Assembly: GCF_022682495.2 (NCBI RefSeq)
Contig: NC_071394.1
Span: 30,352,470-30,416,469 of the forward strand
DNA from: Desmodus rotundus
Taxonomy: Eukaryota; Chordata; Mammalia; Chiroptera; Phyllostomidae
DNA: 64,000 nucleotides
Reading direction: 5' to 3'
Shown here piece after piece: positions 22,373 through 34,279 of this stretch (position 1 is its first letter; every line of letters starts with the position of its first letter). A program made the translations under genes and the position numbers. The notes beneath the pieces were generated by a model. It was not told the DNA's origin. It saw nothing but the letters and a program-made list of their open reading frames with translations, and did no database searches.

Positions 22373-22839
22373 GATGTAAGACTGATGCATAAATCTTGAC
22401 TTTAAGATGAGGTAAATTCAAACCAGAGTTAGGAGCTCATGCCTTTTGAGGCCATAACAAAGGTATTAGTAACTCACAGTTACATAATTATTTGAGTCTG
22501 CTTATATCTCCAGAACCCTACATTCCATTTCTTTAGCTCTTGTGGTATCAACTCAGACACTCCAAGCGTGGAGTATTCGTGAAACCCACCCCCTTCCATG
22601 TCTACCCTGTTCAGAGTTCTTCACTGCATTTCTTTGTTAGATGCAAGTCTGTGGCTTCCTTTGTCCTTTTGTTTATTTGTGTTCATTTGGCGGAAGAATA
22701 ACTCATTCATCCCTTGCTGAGCCAGTCTGATTGAAAAAAGAAATTCAGAACTTGTTTTCAGTCTGTTTCTTTTAAAACTGTCCCCTTCATCCCAATTTTG
22801 CTCTCAAGAGATATGACCATTGTGGAAATTAAATTATAA

Positions 22840-23190
22840 TTAGGGTCAAGGACTTTGAAATAATGACCCCCAGACTGACCCCTCTGTCTGTACTCTTAAG
22901 TGTCTCCTGTCGGTGCACCCAGTGTTGGGTTCTGGGCCATTTTAAACCTGTTTCCAGAACTGCCACCTGACACTTAACCGTCACACAATGCTGGGCCTTA
23001 GTAAATGCATCTGTTATATAGTACAGCACTAAATGCTTTCCTGAAACCCAGATAAATTATGTCTGCTGATTTTGTAATATGGCCCAAGAATTCAATTTAG
23101 GTGAATTTATCAGACATGGCCTTCCCTTTATCAATCCATGCTGACTGACCTTTAATAAATTAGAGATAAATCCATTCCGTATTGGTCGTC
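22840..23190 (-). mobile_element. CR1/L3-clade LINE reverse transcriptase fragment, reverse orientation
   Basis: On the - strand, 23081-23011 encodes the string SADIIYLGFRKAFSA. This matches the YLDFSKAFD box that marks CR1-clade LINE reverse transcriptases; Asp is replaced by Gly and Ser by Arg, and a stop follows shortly. The flanking gacatggccttccctttatc and tccatgctgactg blocks are also typical of these elements. It is an ancient, inactive fragment. Confidence 0.75.
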
Positions 23191-23429
23191 GTAACATCTG
23201 AGTGGAAGAGTAATCGGCACCGGATCTACAAACATGCCCTGCCTAATTTCCTGCCCTTAATGTGCTCCAGTCTGTGACAGGGTGCAGGGAGGCTCATTCG
23301 AATTGCTTCAGACCCCTGAAGAGTCCAGTGGGATGTGAAGTTGAAGGAAACGTGAGGTTCTTTATGCTGAAGAGGTAGGGAGGGGAGCAGGGTTTAGTCA
23401 CCTGGGTGGGCTTTGCAAGGTTTGGATGC

Positions 23430-23575
23430 TAGAAACAATGGTTGTGTGGTTTCAAGGAACTTCTTTCCCATCTCTGGGCCTCAGTTTCTTTAGCTGTGAA
23501 GTGAAGTTGCTGGGAGAGGCAATCTCTAAGTTCCCTTTCACCTCTAATAACCTTCAGCTACAGGGAAACAAAGCA
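23430..23575 (+). repeat. MIR3-type SINE fragment
   Basis: The string ctctgggcctcagtttcttt, then agctgtgaagtgaagttgct and ctctaagttccctttcacct, follows the sense MIR3 consensus. Confidence 0.75.
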
Positions 23576-24414
23576 GGGAACAATTACTTGTACTCCAAGG
23601 TCAAATGAGACTGGCATTAAGACTGGCCTGATGCTCAGCTGGGATCCTGAGTTTAGTCAAACTAACAGGGCCAGGATGAAATTGATCCAGTTTTGAAGAT
23701 CAGAGGGAGTCAGAATCAAGCAACATGAGAGTTCTGTGTTATCCCAGAAGCCTTAATAGAGGTGTTCTCTGTAATTCTTGTCCTTGTAACGATCTATTTG
23801 AATTCCAATGTAATTAAGATTTTGACATCTCCTGAATTAAAGGAAAACTTAACCCAACTTATGTGAGAATTTGGCAAGGTGATCAAAAAGAATATCGTCC
23901 TATGATGGAATAACTTTTTAATGATACACTAGTCAATCCCAACCCCCACACAAACTCTGAGATTCACAATCCCACTCACATATGATACAAGATCTAAAAA
24001 GTCCCACCATACAAGAATCTGTTTAACTTTGTGTAATGCAACGTTTGCAAATTTATCTGACATTGGGACCCATTTTGTTTGCTTGCTGGCGTTTTCTTTT
24101 CCTAATGCAATGACTATTCAAAGCACTCAGAACTAATTTTCCTTGGAGCACTTTTTGGAAAATGCCTGTCTAAACTTTCCAGGGATCCTCCTGTCTGCCA
24201 CATGGCATGGTCTTCAAGGCCATTGCCACTCTTTCTTCCTTTGGAGAAGTGTGCATCTCTGAAGTGATCTCCAACTGCACTCATCCTCAAGTCCTAAGAA
24301 GAGATGTTCTCCAATTTGGCTGCACACTGCTCTCTTGGTGAGGTTTATAAAACTTGCCAAATGCAAAATTCCTAACTTAAGCTACTTTTGAGTTGCCCCT
24401 GGAAGGTTTTAATA
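23576..24414. other. Unannotated interval
   Basis: No recognisable gene or repeat. Confidence 0.4.
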
Positions 24415-24535
24415 CAGGATGGGGCAAAAGCAGGCTTGCAGTTGTTTATATGGAAAATAATATGATTAGTAAATAATAATACAAGAATAAACTGTTTCAT
24501 GTACTCACAACTGTAAACCTACTCATCACACCCTG
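24415..24535. mobile_element. 121-bp mariner-like MITE with TA target duplication
   Basis: The left end caggatggggcaaaagcagg and the right end cctactcatcacaccctg are inverted repeats. Both ends are preceded or followed by TA (24413-24414 and 24536-24537), the Tc1/mariner target-site signature. Inside the terminal repeats, gcttgcagttgttta mirrors acaactgtaaacct. It has no coding capacity and depends on a transposase elsewhere. Confidence 0.85.
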
Positions 24536-25509
24536 TATTTAAAGATATAAAATTAGCACATATATAAGTAGATGGGTAAACATTTATTTATTTTAAAATC
24601 TCTGTCTCTTTAAAAGTATCTCATGGCCCCAACCCCTGTGGGGAGGAAGAGGGTAGTAGAAACTCCCCTGTTTGAGTTGATGGCATGTAGAGGAATACTG
24701 GGGACACTGGGTTTTCAACTCGCTCAGAACTAGAAGTGCCGGTCGTGCTCTGGGGACAGCAGCCTGGGTACTGCAGTAAGGCTGAGACACAGAGCCATGC
24801 ACTGAGAAGGTGACAGTCATCCCTGCTGGCCCTGGTATCCACAGTAATTGCTAACAGACCACATCTCTCTCTCCCCTCACTTTTTTTCACCCCATACCCC
24901 AATTCCTAGCATGCTAACAGCATACTTTATTTCTGAGTTATTAAAAATTACGTCTTGCTTATATTGATTCTTGACAGTTGCCAGCTGACCTCTAATTGTT
25001 TCCAGGTCTGGGGTTTCAGCTTTACTGATTTCCCTTTTGATATTTTTTAATCATTCTTCTATCTTCTCATTCCCTTCCTTACTCATTGTGCTTGTCTTCA
25101 GAATTTCTCAAAGCAGCTGTGGGACTCTAGCTCCACTTTCCTCACTGAATGTTTCTTTAAATTCTGATGGGAAATCACCAGCCATGTAGCTGGGCATTGC
25201 AGTCCTGCACCTCCCTGATCTGCTCTGAGCAGCTGCTGTTCACAGTGGAACAAGAGGCCCGTGAACTCCCTCGGGACACAACTTGCATGTGTGGCCCTCC
25301 CTGTCTTGTTCTCAGGTGATACTCGGGCAATATTAAGAACTTAGCATTGAACCCTAAACAGGTGATAGGATAAAATGATAGAATATCGACAACATGTGTG
25401 AATGCAATCAAGTTATTCTGAGCAACTGGGGAAAGGCAAAATTGGGATCAATGTGTCGCCAAGGGAACCTGGCTCAGGCAAACTGTGAGATGAGAGGTCA
25501 GAGAATTTG
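24536..25509. other. Unannotated interval
   Basis: No recognisable feature. Two overlapping minus-strand frames at 24593-24902 have no protein resemblance. Confidence 0.4.
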
Positions 25510-25600
25510 TTTGTTTAATGTGGTAGCCGCAGTGCCTGGAACAGCCTGGGGCTACTAGTAGGCACTGAACAAATATTTGGTGAGCTGAGTATGGGTTTTC
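25510..25600 (+). repeat. L2/MIR 3'-end fragment
   Basis: The string gccgcagtgcctggaacagc, then ctagtaggcactgaacaaat and atttggtgagctga, matches the shared L2/MIR 3' terminus in sense orientation. Confidence 0.6.
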
Positions 25601-26609
25601 TTCCTTTTCATGACTCTGACCAACAACCAGAGTTTGGAACAAATTTAGTAAGTAAAATCTAACAAGAAACCTCCACATTTCTCCCAAGAACTTTCCCACT
25701 CTCACCACTAGAGTGGTCACTGTCTTTGGCCCAAGAAAATATCCTAGAAATGGTATAAAACCTCCTTTTTAGAATGCATAGTCTGAGTATTCAGATCCAT
25801 AGACTGTTAGAAACTTTAGAGTCCACTGCATGAAGTGCTTTGATTTTGCAGGGGCACCACAAGGTGCTCAAAAGTGAAATGATTTTCCCAGGGGAGTCCT
25901 GGGCCGTGCAGAGCACAGGGTCAGCACTTCGTCCATGGACTAAGCACTCATTGTAAGCATACCTTCTGCAAGGCCCAGTTCTGGCCACAGGAAAATAGGG
26001 GGAATCGTCTTATAAGCACTTGTTGAACCAACTAGGTTAACCAAAATTTAACCGTTTGGTGTTCTTTTTTTTTCTAGTTACAAAAGTTAATATATTCTCT
26101 TCTCAAAATATAATGGGGACGGTAAAAAGAAAGTGCAGAAGTAGTTTATTTGCCTCAGTGAGAAGAACCCTCCCATCAGACCATCCTTTTCTCAGTCATG
26201 GAGAATTTCTTATATAACTTGTGTCCCAGCACCCAGGGCCTATCGTAATTCTTCACACAAACGACTCAAGAAACATTATAGAATGTGATGACTGTTGATT
26301 GGGAATATTGTGGTGATTCGAAGAATGCGATGATTGGTTGATTGTTTAGTCTATTTGAGCCAGAGTTGAGCACACGGCTGGATCCAGGCATTAACCTGGG
26401 TAAATTTGGCTGCTCTGTAACAATCAGGCTCTTTGCAGTTTATGTGGGTAAAGGGGTCTATCAGAAGCTGCCTCTACCCTGGAAAGCAGGGTAGGGATAC
26501 ACGTTACCTGGAAATGACATATTGGAAGTTTTCCAAATCAGCCCTATGGGGAGACTGAGGGTAGAGGCAAGAATTGAAGGAATCACTTCCCTTGACTCAG
26601 TGGCTTGGT
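25601..26609. other. Unannotated interval with a possible MIR3 trace
   Basis: The piece 25800-25900 (aaactttagagtccactgca and gtgaaatgattttcccaggg) may be a heavily diverged MIR3. Nothing else is recognised. Confidence 0.3.
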
Positions 26610-27055
26610 CTGGTTTCCCAGAAACTGACCCTGAGATTCAGGAGCAAGTAGTTTATTTAAGGGGTGAAATTAACACAAACTGAAGAGCAGGAAAGTGATC
26701 CAGGGAAGGAAGGGCAGCCAATAAAAGATAGGATATTATGCTGACTACCACAGTAGACGACTGGGACCTCATTCTGCCAAGAAACTCTGGGCAACAGTGT
26801 AAAATTCAAGCCACAGGATTAGCCCATATGGAGGGGAAAGTAGAATAAACCTTGCCTCAGAGACGTTGGTTGAGGGTGACTGTTAATTCCCTGGCCCCTC
26901 TGGCCTACCACACGTGAGGGCAGAGCAGGCTTTTCCAGCTCCCCTAGTCACAGAGATGCAGATACCTGCAGCTGGAAGTTAGCTGGAGCGGTGTAAACGA
27001 TTTGAAGAACACATCAGGGGACATTGATGCCACCTGCTGTACTTAGTTTCACATG
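26610..27055 (+). repeat. Old dispersed repeat, family not named (member 1)
   Basis: It starts tctggtttcccagaaactga followed by ccctgagattcag, then gcagccaataaaagatag. It shares this layout and orientation with 50715-51110, so I call both members of one ancient family. No coding sequence survives. Confidence 0.45.
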
Positions 27056-27589
27056 AGGACGGTGGGCAGCTCTTCTTCAAATTATGGCAAAAAGGGTGGC
27101 AGAATGTGGCAGAGGAACATGTAGCTTTGTTTCCCTGGCTTCATCGTGGAAACTAGGGGAGTGCATTGCCTCTTTAAAACACTGAGGTTTCGAATTTGAG
27201 AGCTCTGGGAAGTTGTCACAGGGGCTCTGGGGATACTGGATGATTTATAGGCATCTGCATCAGCATCGACTTCAGCAAGGGGCTGCCAGAGCAGGACAAA
27301 ATGAGTCTTTCTGACACCATGTCAACCACTCCTGGGAAGTCCCAGGTTTAATTGGGGGAAGTTTTTCAAGTGGATCTTATATTACACCAATGGGAGCATA
27401 ACTCGTAAAGTTAGAGTTGTTATTAAAGTGACTTAATTAGTACACATAGGCTAGTAAGACCCAGGAAAACTCCAAATATTAGAGTAAATGGAGTAGAAGG
27501 TGAGGAAATGAATGTAACATCTTATAGTGGCTCCATATTCTCCATGTCTCCTCTTCCCACTGGGGACTAAGACCTGGGGCAAGACCAGG

Positions 27590-28000
27590 ACTTGGAGAAG
27601 AATGTTGAGTGGATCGGCTCATTGGTGTCAAACTGTTCACCCATCTCTATGACCTTTGCCATGTGACTTTCCTTTCTTCCTCTAAAGGAGGAGTATATTT
27701 CCAAGCTCCTTGACTTTAGGTTGGGCCATATGACTGGTTTGCATTGGCCCATGGGATATGAAAGGCAGTGAGGTGAGCAGAGGCTTAAAATGTGTACTTG
27801 GTTTGCCCTCACAAGCTTCTTCCATCTGCCCTGATGGCTGGTCCCAAGTAGCTGCTTGTCTTGGTATGAAAAAGGAAATGTGGGGCATAGTGGGGCATAC
27901 CTGCTCCCAACCTGGAGCCTGAAGCCCACACAGCAAACACATGCCCCAAAGCACAGCCACTCAGCTAGCTGATCGCAGATTAAATTAGCCAAAACATAGT
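27590..28000 (+). mobile_element. MLT1-type MaLR LTR fragment
   Basis: Landmarks include gtatatttccaagctccttg, ggttgggccatatgactgg, attggcccatgggatatg, gagcagaggcttaaaatgtg and tggctggtcccaagtagctg, in the order of the older MLT1 subfamilies. The 145-codon minus-strand frame over this DNA (27567-28004) is antisense LTR, not a gene. Confidence 0.7.
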
Positions 28001-28949
28001 CCACCTACTGACCCATGAGGTCCTGAGATTTTTGAGGTTGTTATTCAGCATGAGTTGACTACTGTACATGCAACATGTGTGAACACATTTTGAAAAATAC
28101 CTGGAATAAGGAGAATCCTGGACAACATGGGTGTTTAGAGTAACCACACTTGACCACCCCAAATCTCTGAGCACATGATTAGCACAGCCTTTGTGAGGAA
28201 GTAAAAGTTGGAAGGAAGCTCAAATGAACCAGCAATATGGGTAGAGGTGGGCCAGAAAGTTGAAACGGAGGCAATGGGACTTTGCAACACTAAGAGCAAT
28301 CAAAACAAACAGTTATGAAATCAGGAAAAGGCAATTCCCAACACAGGGGTCCACTCCTGGGCTGCCTCAGCTTTGGTACATTTAATCTATCGCATTAACA
28401 CAGCTTTCAGAGTTACAGTCCCTCAAAAGGATTTGGAATCCATTTCTACTGCAGTTGCCAGGGCCTAAAACTGTCAATTAGAAAACCATTTACCCAACTA
28501 AACCCTTCCACTGGCTGTCAGGTGGAAGTTACTACTCCAACCTTCATTTTGGCCCTTTTTACATGCAGATCCAAACTGTCCAAATTTGCTTTACCATCCA
28601 AATCACATTCCCAGAGCATGTTGCAAAAAGGAATGCATGTTGAAACAGTTTGCAACTACGCTTTGTCTATGAGAAGGTGTGACGCAGAGGTTTGGTTTGG
28701 CATGGATTTGGGCAACCCTTTTCCATGACTGCTTTTCTTGACGTTTTTTTTACTCCCTTAGTTCTAGTTTTTTATTGATTGAATAAAGTAAGTAGAAATG
28801 ACCTTCCTAGTCCCCTAATCACATTACCTTCATGTTTCTTATGGAAAAGTCATTTCTGAACATGGCCCCTTCTAGTCTGGGATGCAGGGGATGGTAAGTT
28901 GTTTCTTGCACCACTTCCATGAAATATGCCACCCCCAGGGACAAGGGAA
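28001..28949. other. Unannotated interval
   Basis: No recognisable feature. Confidence 0.4.
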
Positions 28950-29105
28950 GCTAACCTTTCCCAAATGCTTCTGCCTGTGCTGTCTTATCTAATCCCACAG
29001 CCCTCCTGAGAGGAGGGATCATTAGTTCTACTTCACAGAAGGGAAAACTGAGGCTGGAGAGCTTACGTGACAGAACAGGATTCCTGCACAGCCAGTCTTG
29101 TTTGA
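28950..29105 (-). repeat. MIR SINE, reverse orientation
   Basis: The core reads cttatctaatcccacagccc, agaggagggatcattag, then gaagggaaaactgaggctgg, the MIR consensus in reverse. Confidence 0.85.
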
Positions 29106-29389
29106 AAGGCAGCTACTTTGTTTACACAGTCTGCTTGGAGACAGGAGGATTCCATAGGAAAATACCCTGAGGTCTGCCCTCATGCACCCTGAGTAGGCGG
29201 AGGCCCTCCACCTCTAGGTCTGTTTGCACAGTAAACTCAGCAGTTGTTTTTCACTCTCTGAACAGGACTGCAGTATCGAACTTTGGAGGCATCCTATATC
29301 ATGCTGTACCTGTTGATCTCCTTGCTTCTGCTCCTGCCTCCCTCCTAATATTGTCCACAAAGCAACGCAGCAGCCAGCAGGGTTTTCTA

Positions 29390-29885
29390 AACGTGTAAAT
29401 CATACCACACATACCTAAAACCTTCCAAGATGTTCCCATCTCACTTTGGGTCATATCCAAGGCCAGGTCTTGGCCTACCAGGTTCTACACCACCCAGCCC
29501 CTGCTACCCCTGCTCCTCATCCTGTACCCATAGCCCACCATCACTTACTCATCAGGCACTGATGGCTCTATGGGGACACTTCTGTTTCTAGAACATGCCA
29601 GCTTTATCCCGGCTTAAGGCTTCTACAGATGCTTCTTCTTCTATCCAGAGTACTGTTCCCCTAGACCTTTGCTCAGGTGGGTTTCAGTTTATGCACCTCA
29701 CACCCACCACCACGGCCAATGCAGGCCTTCCTACTTGCTCCGCCCTAGTCACCCTCAAGCTCATGATACACTTCAGTTGCTTTCATAGTCCACCTCGCTC
29801 TGCATTTATCAGATTCACTATTTTCTTTGTGTACTTCCATAACATCTACCTCCTCTCACCAGAGTAGGGGCTACTTGACAAAATG
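29390..29885 (+). repeat. L2 LINE 3' fragment
   Basis: The string tcatatccaaggccaggtct, tacaccacccagcccctgct, a tactgttcccctagaccttt block, and ctcaccagagtaggggctac follow the sense L2 3' region. The 90-codon frame at 29595-29867 is decayed L2. Confidence 0.75.
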
Positions 29886-30299
29886 CAGACCTTTGTTAAA
29901 CTTGTTCGTGACTAGTTAATGTTACTGTTAACACATCACGTGCTAGTTTATGTTAATCAGTGTGCATAAACATCAGTGCTTGGGATAGGGAGGGTACTCA
30001 TAAAAATTTGTCAAGTGAGGAGAAATATTTCAGTGTGCTTTGTACCTAGCTTATTCTGTATCATTTATTGTAATGTTAGAACTTATCCAACTATCCTTTG
30101 AGCTGGACACATGATAATCACAATTTTTAAACAATTAAGGAGAACATGGATAACTGCGGGAGCCGGGAGCAACTCTATAACCTGGCATGAGCTCAAACTC
30201 TGCTGCCTTGTGCGTCATCATGGCCCTGTGCCTAGCACAATGCCTGACATATATATAGTGAGAGAAAGAGGAAGTTCAAAGACAAATGAAGTTCTTGGT

Positions 30300-30331
<32 letters not shown>

Positions 30332-32447
30332 CCAGGAATATAATTTCTGAGGGAAAAAATGAAGGGATTATGTAAATAAAAATGAATGTGAGCAGTGTCC
30401 CTCTTTTATCTTCCCTCTTAGTGGTCCTCTCTCTGCTATTTCATGATGAAGCTGTGCTAAGGTGATGCTAGAGCAGGAAGATGCTCTCAGCCTGTAAGTC
30501 AAGGCAAAGACACTGTGGAACCCAGGAATAGGAAACCCAGAGCAGCCCTCTTTGTTCTAGGATAAGGCAAAGAAGCTAGAGGGCTTCTGGAGAACCTCAC
30601 GTGGTAGGAGACCAGAGACAGATGTGGAAATGAAGTTCCCATCCCCTGTGAATTTTCCTGGACTGTTGCTAAATGTATAGTTTCAAAAGCCTGGTGGGGG
30701 GATTGGATATGATATGGGAATTTAGAGTTTGATGATTTTTACTACAGCTCTTCACCTGTGTCCACCGGCAAAAATGGTACTTAGAAGCCACCAGTGTGGA
30801 CTTTCTGAAATATTTTTTCTCTCAGAAAATGGAACTTTTGGTAAAAATAAATAGCATAGAAAGAGAAATAAAGCCTGAGCAATATAAATGAGAAGTTGGG
30901 TTAGTTGGCTATCTTTCAATTTTAGAGAAAAGTTGTTTCCAAAGAAAGAACATTAAGTAAGATTTCAGGATCTATTGTTTTTATTTTAAAGAAAATTAGG
31001 TCAAAACACCTGAGTAGATATGTAAGAAAATTCAGGGATAGATGCTTTATTTCTCAATTTTTTCTACTGTTGAAAAAATATGTTTCTGTGAGGGATTTTG
31101 ACTAGAATAATGAAATGATCAAAGCCCAGATGAATAATGGACGGTCTTTGGGATGAACGTCTCCTTATGAATACAACATTAATTTTCTTGTAAACATATA
31201 TTAGAAGTAAGGTCAAATAGATCTAAATTAACCATATTCTCCAGTCTAATATAACAGGTAGAACAGCATGAACAATTGAAATAAATTGCCGAAACATAAA
31301 ACAGAGTGGTTTTAATTTCCAAGGTGTAGAAGTTAAAATATTCATATGAAAAACCAGATAAGTGAGCAACACCAGCCATTAAACAACAAATAGTATTAGC
31401 AAAATATGCCATTTTTTCCCTGAGATATTACAATAGATTCTTTCCAATAGTATGATGGCTTTCACCAACAGTCCCAGACTCCAAGTGTATATTCACACTG
31501 AAACATACTGTAATCCTTGACTCTTTTCTTCCGTTGTAGGTTGCTAGACATTTGAGAGTGCATCTGCCAGCTGTCCACATGACCCAAGCGAAGCAGTGGA
31601 CTGAGAATTGGAATGATGGATGACCTTCTATTCCCAGAATGCAAGTAAAAACAACCACAGTCATCTGCTAAAGCCAACATGAACGGCAGGTACACTTTCA
31701 GCAGTGGACGACCTCTTGTCTGGTACAACTTTGTTGTTGATATGTTATCTTGACCATTGATACTACAACGCAGTTTACTAGTTGAGCATGATAGTAACAG
31801 CAAGACCTAGAATTACATCCTAGTCTTAAGTCCTGACCCATTAACTCACCTCAATGTAGCCCAGATAAGGAATGGAATGTTTTGATTAATAAAATATTAT
31901 GTTTTTAACTGATATTTGTTCTATATGTATTAGCATTAGAATTATATATAATTAGAAGGAAAAAACCTAATTAGAAGTAGACTGACTATAATCTAATCTT
32001 TACCTTAGGAATAAAACACTGTACGAATAAGATACTTTAAGATCTGGGGGCTTTGGGGAGTTCTTACTATATTGAGAAACCTTATTAAAAAGTTCTGTTT
32101 CTTTGGCAAATTCTGATTACTTGGAGCCTGCAGTGTGCTAACAAGCAACAGACCACCTCTCTGTAAAATACTTTCTTGGAAGAAAACTAATGCTGTGTTG
32201 ATTGCAACTTTACACAACTGTTCTATCTACTTTGACATCAACTACTCCATGTATTTAGGATTTGTTACCACCTTTAAGGTATTGAGGATAACAAAATGAG
32301 GTTTAAACAGAAGTGGAGTCCTTGAGTAATGCCCTTTGGTAGACAGTACAATATAGAGAAATATCTGTTTTTGAATCAGGTACTGACTAGAAGACTTCCA
32401 AATCCACTGGTTAACCACCCATGCAATAGGACAAATTACCACCTCTC
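29886..32447. other. Unannotated interval containing a TG microsatellite
   Basis: Apart from the TG run at 30299-30324, I see no gene or repeat family. The DNA is AT-rich with many short T and A runs. Minus-strand frames at 31428-31803 overlap in two registers and resemble nothing known. Confidence 0.4.
30299..30324. repeat. (TG)n microsatellite
   Basis: Thirteen uninterrupted TG units are followed directly by tatatat. Confidence 0.97.
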
Positions 32448-32461
32448 TGAATCTCTGTTTC

Positions 32462-32743
32462 TTTTTTTTTTTTTCAAGTATTGTTATGTACATTTGCTTT
32501 CATTTCTCTTTAGTAAATATGTAGGAATGGAATGACTGAATTACATGGTAAGTATATGTTTAATTTCTTTTTTCCCCCACATTTTGTATTGTTGTTCAAG
32601 TACAGTTGTTTCCATTTCCCCCCCCCACCCCAGCCATCCCCACTTCCCACCCTTGATCCTACCCCCTTTGGTTTTGTCCCTGTGTCCTTTATACATGTTC
32701 CTGAAAACTCTTCCCCCTCTACCCCTACTATCCCTTCCCACCT
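32462..32743 (-). mobile_element. 5'-truncated bat L1 3' end with extra 3' sequence (candidate transduction)
   Basis: A perfect 14-bp duplication, tgaatctctgtttc, flanks the insertion (32448-32461 and 32744-32757). On the - strand the order is: the L1 3' UTR purine tract, ending ctgtacttgaacaacaatac at about 32588; an internal A-rich stretch; about 90 bp of extra sequence (32475-32565); and a terminal poly(A) of 13. The other L1 3' ends in this window stop after the caacaata-type end, so the extra block is not part of the normal element. The block itself looks like a piece of an older L1. Confidence 0.85.
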
Positions 32744-32757
32744 TGAATCTCTGTTTC

Positions 32758-33104
32758 CTTAGCGATAAAACTGTGGACATAATATCTGGCAGAGCTCTTT
32801 TGAGGATTAAAAATAATATCACATGCAAAGTGCCCTGTATAGATTTTGGCACTTCTAAAAATACATACATTTTAGTTCTTTGGGCTTTATGGAAACTATT
32901 TAACTCTGCCTTGGAGTGTGAAAGTAGCCATAGACAATAAACACATAAATTAGTGAACAGGGCTTTAGTCTAATAAAACTTTATGGGTACTAAAATTTGA
33001 ATTTCACATAGTGTTCACATCATAAAATGTTTTCTTTTTTATTTTTTCAATGATGTAGAAGTATAAAAACGATCTTAGCTCACAGTCCATACAAAAATAA
33101 TTGG
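32758..33104. other. Unannotated interval
   Basis: Nothing recognisable. Confidence 0.4.
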
Positions 33105-33310
33105 ATGTCCAACGAAGAACAACCCAGGACTAGATGGATTCACAGATGAATTATACCAATAAGTTAAAGAAGAATTAACACCAATCTTCCTCAAATTCTT
33201 CCAAAAAATGGAATAGTAGGGAACACTTTCTAAATTATTCTAAGAGGCCAGAATTATCCTGGCACCAATGTTCAACAAAGACATTGCAAGGAAAGTCATA
33301 TCAAAAAAAA
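33105..33310 (+). mobile_element. L1 ORF2 fragment (start of reverse transcriptase domain)
   Basis: The sequence cccaggactagatggattca, gaagaattaacaccaatctt and ggccagaattatcctggcac corresponds to L1 ORF2 PGLDGF, EELTPIF and RIILAP-type residues. Several stops and indels show that it is dead. Confidence 0.8.
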
Positions 33311-34279
33311 ATTAAAATTAAAAAAATCAAATAAAAACAGGGGGGGGACTAAATTTGGCTCGTGAGTCATAGTTTTCCTGCCTCCCCTCCAGATGCTATA
33401 GAAGGTATAAAGGAAATGAGATGCATCATCCTTGTTCTCTAGGATCTTTTAACTTTACAAGGATATCTAGTATTTACAGGGATATCTAAAGTAGTTTAAT
33501 AATCATAAAATAGCAAACAAATGAATAGAAATTTTAAAAATGCAAATGGGGCAGAGAAATATTGAAGCTTCAAGACATGAAAATATCATTCATGAAGGTA
33601 TGGTTGACTCCTGGAGACAAAAAGAGATAAATTAGCTTATTCATTTAATCATTTATTTGTTTATGGGATTAAGCTTTGAGCTTGGGCATCAAAATGGAAC
33701 AAACTGAAAATGGCAGAACAAAGAGACATTTTATGGACATACAAAAAACAGCAGTAAGAATGAAAGCTTGCATGAGGTAGAATAGCAATAAAGGAGGAAA
33801 GATAGAGAGAGGAAGAGGGAGAGAGGTATATGGAGACGATAGATAACAACTCAGAGTAAATTAGTTAATGAAAATTTTGGAGGTCAGTGGAAAATTGTTA
33901 ACCATGGATTGAAAATTAGGTGACAATTGTTTCTTTTGACTTCAAGATGCATATATTTCTATGTAATTCCATCTTGTTTTTAATTCTTAGATATTATTAT
34001 TTGTACTTTTCTTGCTACTAAAACAAAACAAAACACAATGACTTGAGTACTCTGTATACTTTCTCGCTGAGCTGGTCTCTACATTCAGATCATTGTTTAG
34101 CCACGTGACTCATTATATTTTTAAAAAAGATTTAGATTAATTGTAATAATTATTTGGAGTGCATTAAAAATAAACACATTCTTTCAAACTGGGGTAGATG
34201 ACTTTTTGTGTCTTATATATTGTCAATACACCAGGAACATCACACTTACAATTCTAAATATTCCTATAAATCACAAGTA
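33311..34279. other. Unannotated interval
   Basis: AT-rich DNA without a named repeat. The start (33340-33380) contains taaatttggctcgtgagtca, faintly like a hAT transposon terminus, and 33780-33830 is GA-rich. Confidence 0.35.

Noticed and set aside
27567..28004. 145-codon minus-strand frame
   Set aside because: It lies antisense over an MLT1-type LTR, and a second frame overlaps it in another register.
32545..32940. 131-codon proline-rich plus-strand frame
   Set aside because: Most of it reads the complement of the L1 3' UTR purine tract.
33340..33385. hAT transposon end (taaatttggctcgtgagtca)
   Set aside because: Only about 40 bp of loose similarity without a partner terminus or a target-site duplication.
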